Positions 59,850-64,000 of a stretch of 64,000 nucleotides of DNA are shown here, piece after piece; position 1 is the stretch's first letter; every line of letters begins with the position of its first letter. The DNA is taken from positions 1 to 64,000 of the forward strand of contig NZ_APMH01000020.1 of assembly GCF_000359585.1 (NCBI RefSeq), in the 5' to 3' direction. The notes beneath the pieces are model-generated. The model saw nothing but the letters and a program-made list of their open reading frames with translations. It did no database searches and was not told the DNA's origin. Source of the stretch: Clostridium tyrobutyricum DSM 2637 = ATCC 25755 = JCM 11008. GTDB lineage: Bacteria > Bacillota > Clostridia > Clostridiales > Clostridiaceae. The translations under genes and the position numbers were made by a program.

Positions 59850-59870
59850 TTTTGAACCTCTAAAGTAAAC
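59850..59870 (-). repeat. 21-bp inverted repeat, right copy
   Basis: Reverse-complement copy of the repeat at 58534-58554 with one mismatch in 21 bases. Confidence 0.75.
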
Positions 59871-59908
59871 CCATTATTTTTTTGGCAGTATTTCTTTATT
59901 TTCTAAAT

Positions 59909-60160
59909 TTATTCCTTTGTGTTCCCACACTCCAGATCAATAACCACAGAAACGTTAATATATTTTTTTAACTGTTTATTACGGATTTTATCCCCTTCAC
60001 TCGTAAACACAAAATGCTTGAAGAAGTGCCTAAAATTAAGGATTTCTACATAGTTTTTCGTTGTATCAACACTATAGTCTCCACATGCCAGTAGACAAGC
60101 TATCGATAAAATTATGCAAAAATATTGGTTTTGCGTAAAGATGTACCCACCTAAAAGCAA
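59909..60160 (-). CDS. Possible hypothetical protein or gene remnant
   Basis: An 83-codon frame has a hydrophobic start and a polar, charged end (FKHFVFTSEGDKIRNKQLKK, YINVSVVIDLECG). No ribosome site precedes it and no family is recognised. The composition of the second half is protein-like, while the first half may be non-coding. It lies among remnants of mobile genes and may be the tail of a broken gene. Confidence 0.3.
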   Translation of the reverse strand: MLLGGYIFTQNQYFCIILSIACLLACGDYSVDTTKNYVEILNFRHFFKHFVFTSEGDKIRNKQLKKYINVSVVIDLECGNTKE

Positions 60161-60256
60161 ACTATTTTTACATACTGTTTTTGTTCATGATTCCATATAT
60201 CAAATGTTTCATCATTTCATCCTAAACTCCGCTTTTATATGCATCAATCGGATACT

Positions 60257-60376
60257 TTAATGCAATTTAATCATATTTATTCTTTCTCCATTTTCATCTT
60301 TTTCATAATAAATAGATTTATATCTCAATGTTTCTCCAGCACCATTTACTCCTGCAAATATAGTATAAGTAGCCAT
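60257..60376 (-). pseudogene. Truncated second copy of the zeta toxin
   Basis: The first residues are the same as in the toxin at 29180-29743 (MATYTIFAGVNGAG), but the Walker A lysine codon is changed to Glu (GAGET instead of GAGKT) and the frame ends after 39 codons. Remaining similarity covers SIYYEKDENGERIN. Without the catalytic lysine and the rest of the domain it cannot be an active kinase. It overlaps the intact small antitoxin-like gene by one base (TAATG). Confidence 0.8.
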
Positions 60377-60507
60377 TACTCTTTACCTATCACCTTTTTT
60401 TGCTCTCTTTGAAGCACTAAATCCGATAAAGCAGCATAAAAATCTTGTTCTTCCTTTGTCCTTGATTTTTTAAGCAGTTCTTTTAAATCCCTGTATGAAT
60501 ATACCAT
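60376..60507 (-). CDS. Second copy of the small putative antitoxin
   Basis: The 43-residue protein aligns with residues 16-56 of the 56-residue putative antitoxin at 29746-29916: YSYRDLKELLKKSRTKEEQD followed by FYAALSDLVLQREQKKVIGK. It is shorter at the N-terminus, and the ATG at 60507 has no strong ribosome site, so it may be a remnant. If expressed it could still bind the intact zeta toxin encoded 30 kb away. Confidence 0.55.
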   Translation of the reverse strand: MVYSYRDLKELLKKSRTKEEQDFYAALSDLVLQREQKKVIGKE

Positions 60508-60546
60508 AAATAACTGTACCTTACTGAATTTAAATTTTCAGGAATC

Positions 60547-60888
60547 TCACTTTTCTTTATTGAAGAGCAATAACTTTTTCAACCATTTTGGTACATGCTC
60601 AACTTTTTTATTTTCTGAAATATTTTTTAAGATTTCAGCAGCGTCTTCTTTTCTCCAAAACCTATCCTTTATATAGCAGTCATGACTGCAATATTTACGA
60701 TTTTTATTTGTAAAAGCTTTATATTCTTTCTCGCAATACGCACAATGAAGATTATAGGTTTTATGATGAGTCTTTTCCCACTCTCTTTTACATTCTATAC
60801 TGCAGTATTTTTTTCTTCGTCCTCTATTGTTCTGCTCTAATTTTTTACCACAATAAAGACAGAATTTATAAGTAAATTCATCTGTCAC
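60547..60888 (-). CDS. Zinc-finger protein with two CxxC/CSxxC units
   Basis: The 113-residue protein has two similar zinc-binding units: KFCLYCGKKLEQ with KYCSIECKREWE (about residues 8-38) and LHCAYCEKEYKAF with KYCSHDCYIKDRF (about 48-78). The pattern CxxC-x16-CSxxC resembles treble-clef or ribbon zinc fingers found in small proteins of mobile elements. A basic C-terminus follows. The function is unknown; nucleic acid binding is plausible. Confidence 0.7.
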   Translation of the reverse strand: MTDEFTYKFCLYCGKKLEQNNRGRRKKYCSIECKREWEKTHHKTYNLHCAYCEKEYKAFTNKNRKYCSHDCYIKDRFWRKEDAAEILKNISENKKVEHVPKWLKKLLLFNKEK

Positions 60889-61345
60889 TTTTGCATCCCT
60901 CCTTGAAAAATATTCATCACTCTAAAAGTTATACTTGTCAAGGTATGGTTTATAAATCTATAATTTGTAATGTGATATAAAATTAAAGTATGCCATAATA
61001 AAATACTGAATTTGAAAGTAAAATTATATATATCGATCTAATAAACTAAAGAATATTTATAAATTTATATCTGCGGAAAATAATACAATTAGGACAAGCT
61101 AAATTTTAGTTTTGTATATTCCTGTAAATATTTTGAAATATTCCTTTTTATTGAATTTATTCAGTTATATCCTGAATATCCAGCAGAAGTCAAAAAACTT
61201 ATCGATTCAATCCTAACTTTAGTATAGCTGAATCAGATATCTAAATTGAAAATTTAAGTAAAAAATATAAACCTAGTATAACTAAAAATATACAATTTAT
61301 CAGTATTCTTATAGATTTTATTATAACAGAAAGGAGATTTTAGAC
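60889..61345. other. Gene-free AT-rich stretch
   Basis: No gene, repeat or hairpin of note was recognised between the zinc-finger gene and the divergent Mfd-like gene. It presumably contains the promoters of both. Confidence 0.4.
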
Positions 61346-62893
61346 ATGGTTAAAAAAGAAGATTTGGTTATAGGATCATTTTACGTCAACAGTAGATATG
61401 GGATTTGTATATATATGGGGATTAAGGATTTTGTAGGGCAACTTAAACATTGTTTTATGTTCAAGGACAATAGAGGATATTATGTAAGTGATGGAGAATT
61501 AAATGGATTTTATAAATATGGTAATGTTGGGAATAATCCTCCAAAGTTAGATTCTCTCATAAGTAAGATAAGTTGGAGAAGGAAAAAGCAAAAATCAATG
61601 GCTGAAGCTAGGAAACAAGCAAAGGAGTTACTAGAAATATATAAAAATAGAGCAAATACAAAAGGATTTGCATTTTCAAAAGATACACCACTACAAAGAC
61701 AATTTGAACATGAGGTTCCTTTTACATTATCTCCAGGACAATTCAGGTGCATAATGGAAATTAAAAGGGATATGGAGTCAGATAAACCTATGGACAGACT
61801 TTTATGTGGTGACGTGGGGTTTGGAAAAACGGAATTGGCAATGAGAGCAGTATTTAAAGCTGTGCAAAATAGAAAACAATCAATCGTTTTAGCACCTGCA
61901 AAAATCTTGGCACACCAACATTATGTCGATTTTGTAGAACGTTTCAAAAACTATAATATAAAAATAGGATTATTGACAAGTAAAAGAAATAAAGAGAGAG
62001 CTCAATTACTAAAAGATATTGCTAATGGTAATATAGATATAATTATAGGTACCCAAAATGTAGTATCCAAATGCGTCAAATATCATGATATAGGTCTTAT
62101 GGTTATAGATGAGGAGCAGAAATTAGGCGTTGCTACAAAAGATAAAATAAAGGCAATTTCAGCTAATGTAGATGTATTATCTATGTCAGGAACACCAATT
62201 CCCAGGACTTTGAATCTTACTAAATTGCATATCAGAGATATAAGTGTAATAGATACTCCGCCAGCAAATAAAAAAGCACCCATGACAGAATCGTATCCTT
62301 GGGATAATGATAAAATTAAATATGTTATAGAAAGAGAGTTGAATAGGGGTGGACAAATATTTTTAGTTGATAATAATATAAATGAATTATATGCTTTAAG
62401 AGATTATATAGAAAAATTAGTTCCAGGGATAAAAATTGGCATTGTACATGGAAAAATGAGACAAAATGAAATAGATGATACTATGGAATATATGTTGGAT
62501 AAAAAGATTGATTTATTATTGGCTAGTACAGTTATAGAAGTGGGAATAACTGTTAAGAATGCTAATACAATGATAATTTTTAATAGTCAAATGTTAGGAA
62601 TGTCACAGCTTCATCAACTTCGTGGCCGTATAGGTCGTTCAAATAATAATATTCAATCCTATTGCATTTTGACATATCCAAAAAATAAAAAATTAGAGCC
62701 TACCGCAAAAGAAAGGTTAAAAATAATGTGTGAAAATTCATATTTAGGTAGTGGATTTAAAATATCAGAACGAAATGCCGATCTAAAAGGATTTGGCGAA
62801 ATTATAGGTCTGAAACAATCAGGTCACATAACTAATGTGGGAATGGATTATTATATAAATATGTTAACTCAACGTATAAAGGAAGAAGTTTAA
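61346..62893 (+). CDS. Miniature Mfd-like translocase (RID plus helicase domains)
   Basis: The 515-residue protein is homologous to the middle of transcription-repair coupling factor Mfd, which is about 1150 residues. Residues 1-75 match the RNA polymerase-interacting (CarD-like) domain, followed by the helical region FSKDTPLQRQFEHEVPFTLS. The SF2 translocase has Walker A LLCGDVGFGKTELAMRA at about 152, DEEQKLGV, SGTPIPRTLNL, STVIEVGITV, LHQLRGRIGRS and the TRG-type motif GFKISERNADLKGFGEIIG, LKQSGHI. The UvrB-like N-terminus, needed to recruit UvrA, and the C-terminal regulatory domain are missing. AAAGGAG precedes the start. The role is unknown. Confidence 0.85.
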   Translation: MVKKEDLVIGSFYVNSRYGICIYMGIKDFVGQLKHCFMFKDNRGYYVSDGELNGFYKYGNVGNNPPKLDSLISKISWRRKKQKSMAEARKQAKELLEIYKNRANTKGFAFSKDTPLQRQFEHEVPFTLSPGQFRCIMEIKRDMESDKPMDRLLCGDVGFGKTELAMRAVFKAVQNRKQSIVLAPAKILAHQHYVDFVERFKNYNIKIGLLTSKRNKERAQLLKDIANGNIDIIIGTQNVVSKCVKYHDIGLMVIDEEQKLGVATKDKIKAISANVDVLSMSGTPIPRTLNLTKLHIRDISVIDTPPANKKAPMTESYPWDNDKIKYVIERELNRGGQIFLVDNNINELYALRDYIEKLVPGIKIGIVHGKMRQNEIDDTMEYMLDKKIDLLLASTVIEVGITVKNANTMIIFNSQMLGMSQLHQLRGRIGRSNNNIQSYCILTYPKNKKLEPTAKERLKIMCENSYLGSGFKISERNADLKGFGEIIGLKQSGHITNVGMDYYINMLTQRIKEEV

Positions 62894-62913
62894 TAAATAA
62901 ATTAATATGAGAG

Positions 62914-62930
62914 TGTGAAATTTTTTCACA
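62914..62930. terminator. Short hairpin after the Mfd-like gene
   Basis: TGTGAA and TTCACA form a six-base-pair stem with a T-rich loop 20 bases after the stop. No T run follows, so termination is uncertain. Confidence 0.4.
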
Positions 62931-62998
62931 GCCTCCATAATTCTATCTCCTGCCTTCAAAACTTTCTGGTAGCGATTATATATTACTATACTTTCTAT

Positions 62999-63838
62999 TT
63001 ATTTATGCTTTAGATATGGTAAAGTTTTATTTAAATATTCTTCCCAATAACCATCATCATCTCCTTCCAGGCTATGGAGCCAATAATACATCATCAAAAT
63101 TTCAAATTCCTGCTTTCTTCCTTTAGTATATGCTTTTTTAGGCATTTTTCTATATAGAGAATCAAGATTAAAAAGGTTACTTTTTTGCTTTACATCATAA
63201 TCATATTTTCTAAAATTATAAATACTCTTTTTCCTATATGTAATAGGCCATAAATCCTCATTATCACAGAAATATTCCGTCCACTGATATACAAATGCCC
63301 ATATATTAACTTGATATCTTTCCCATGTATGCTCAATCCATTCTTGTATTTCATCTGAAATATATTGCTCTTTAAACTCATCACCCGGCTGACTCATTAC
63401 TCTATGATAATCTTTAATAAACAAAAACAGCATCTCAGTCTGATCTTTTATAAAGGGAAGTTTTTTTATTAATTTAGAATAACAATCATATGATAAATTT
63501 CTAAATTCTTTATCAGAATTATAGAGGAAAAAGAATTTATCACCCTTTAAAATATTCCCAATATTTCTATTTATCTTCTTTCCATATTCTGAACAGATTC
63601 CCACAAGCCATTCTCTTACTTCTTGATCATAGTCTCTTAATTGTTTACGATATTTATCCAATTTTTCATCTTTCAAAACAGTTTTCTCTTCAGCCTCAGT
63701 AATGTTTAAATAATTATTGAAATACTCAAAAATATAATTAACACAACATTTTATATTCTCATTTCTTTCATCAACATTAAACTCATCAAGTTTATCTTCT
63801 TTTTTTCTTCTTGCAATATATTCTTCAATAGTAAGCAT
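62999..63838 (-). CDS. Hypothetical protein, cytoplasmic, helical
   Basis: The 279-residue protein is rich in Lys, Glu, Asp, Tyr and Trp, with no signal peptide or membrane segment. It begins MLTIEEYIARRKKEDKLDEF and has aromatic clusters such as IQEWIEHTWERYQVNIWAFV and WLHSLEGDDDGYWEEYLNKT. No catalytic motif is recognised. It is convergent with the Mfd-like gene. Composition is normal for a real gene and GGTG precedes the start. The function cannot be assigned. Confidence 0.7.
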   Translation of the reverse strand: MLTIEEYIARRKKEDKLDEFNVDERNENIKCCVNYIFEYFNNYLNITEAEEKTVLKDEKLDKYRKQLRDYDQEVREWLVGICSEYGKKINRNIGNILKGDKFFFLYNSDKEFRNLSYDCYSKLIKKLPFIKDQTEMLFLFIKDYHRVMSQPGDEFKEQYISDEIQEWIEHTWERYQVNIWAFVYQWTEYFCDNEDLWPITYRKKSIYNFRKYDYDVKQKSNLFNLDSLYRKMPKKAYTKGRKQEFEILMMYYWLHSLEGDDDGYWEEYLNKTLPYLKHK

Positions 63839-63935
63839 TTTGACACCCCATACTTATATTCTGACAGTTGTTTACATTATAATCCAATTATAGCACAATT
63901 ATTATTGATTTATATATTCAAAAAATAATAAATAT

Positions 63936-63977
63936 CCACCAGCTTAGCTGGTGGTTTTTCTTAAGCCCTACAAGGGC
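63936..63977. repeat. Tandem hairpins, possible IS200/IS605 end
   Basis: CCACCAGC and GCTGGTGG form a perfect eight-base-pair stem with a three-base loop (63936-63954), followed by TTTTTC and a second small hairpin GCCCT-ACA-AGGGC (63965-63977). This arrangement resembles the subterminal hairpins of clostridial IS200/IS605-type elements. The transposase genes would lie beyond the window edge. It could instead be a plain terminator. Confidence 0.45.
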
Positions 63978-64000
63978 ACATTACCAGCATTATGCCTTAA

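Noticed and set aside
1-64000. CRISPR array, tRNA or rRNA genes
   Set aside because: No regularly spaced direct repeats of 23-40 bases, no cloverleaf-like sequence with a CCA-region and T-loop, and no conserved rRNA segments were seen on reading both strands.

Overview
The window is AT-rich low-GC Gram-positive DNA from a spore-forming strict anaerobe of the Clostridium type. Pointers are two alpha/beta small acid-soluble spore protein genes, a flavodiiron protein, a BirA-regulated BioY operon, a MinD/NifX/Mrp metallo-cluster operon of the kind found in anaerobes, and strong AGGAGG ribosome binding sites throughout. No rRNA, tRNA or CRISPR array was seen. Many starts were moved inward to the first start codon that has a properly spaced Shine-Dalgarno sequence.

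Region 1 (1-20.7 kb) is mostly chromosomal housekeeping: an EcsC-family protein, a secreted CAP-domain protein with a cysteine-repeat segment, a BioY-thiolase-acyl-CoA ligase operon behind a clear BirA operator, a glycerol dehydrogenase-like enzyme, an ENPP-like phosphodiesterase, HflX, DedA, an HD-domain protein, a FlxA-like coiled-coil protein, a spore protein, a flavodiiron protein, an aldo/keto reductase, a ZIP zinc transporter, a three-gene GtrA/GtrB/membrane protein set, a short encapsulin-like A-domain protein and a GAF-GGDEF diguanylate cyclase.

Region 2 (20.7-30.5 kb) is a decay zone. It holds remnants of an amino acid permease, a RidA protein, a DAO-type oxidoreductase, IS66 and IS3 transposases, an ABC-F ATPase and an HK97 phage capsid protein. 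Intact islands lie among them: a DUF6143 protein, a ProX-like deacylase/ProB/EamA operon with a divergent LysR regulator, and a small-antitoxin/zeta-toxin pair.

Region 3 (30.5-35.7 kb) is one operon: DUF5320, DUF134, a frameshifted NifU, NifX, two ferredoxin-containing MinD ATPases, an MBL hydrolase, Mrp and a second NifX. It resembles the orange-protein (ORP) cluster of anaerobes and starts from a sigma-A promoter carrying two palindromic sites.

Region 4 (35.8-58.4 kb) is a Tn916/ICEBs1-type conjugative module, transcribed leftward: two DUF961 proteins, the TcpA coupling protein, oriT, MobT-type relaxase, TcpD, ArdA, TcpE, VirB4 and VirB6-like proteins. About 12 kb of cargo separates oriT from the relaxase gene: an MT-A70 methyltransferase, a compact Tad-like pilus locus whose pilin-like peptides appear to lack leader peptides, a large secreted repeat protein, and a DUF4297 nuclease plus zinc-hook SMC-like ATPase pair resembling Lamassu/ABC-3C defence. 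The NlpC/P60 gene, integrase and excisionase are not in the window.

Region 5 (58.4-64 kb) carries an MBL hydrolase gene bounded by 21-bp inverted repeats, a broken second copy of the zeta toxin-antitoxin pair, a zinc-finger protein, a miniature Mfd-like translocase, a hypothetical protein, and at the right edge hairpins like the end of an IS200/IS605 element.
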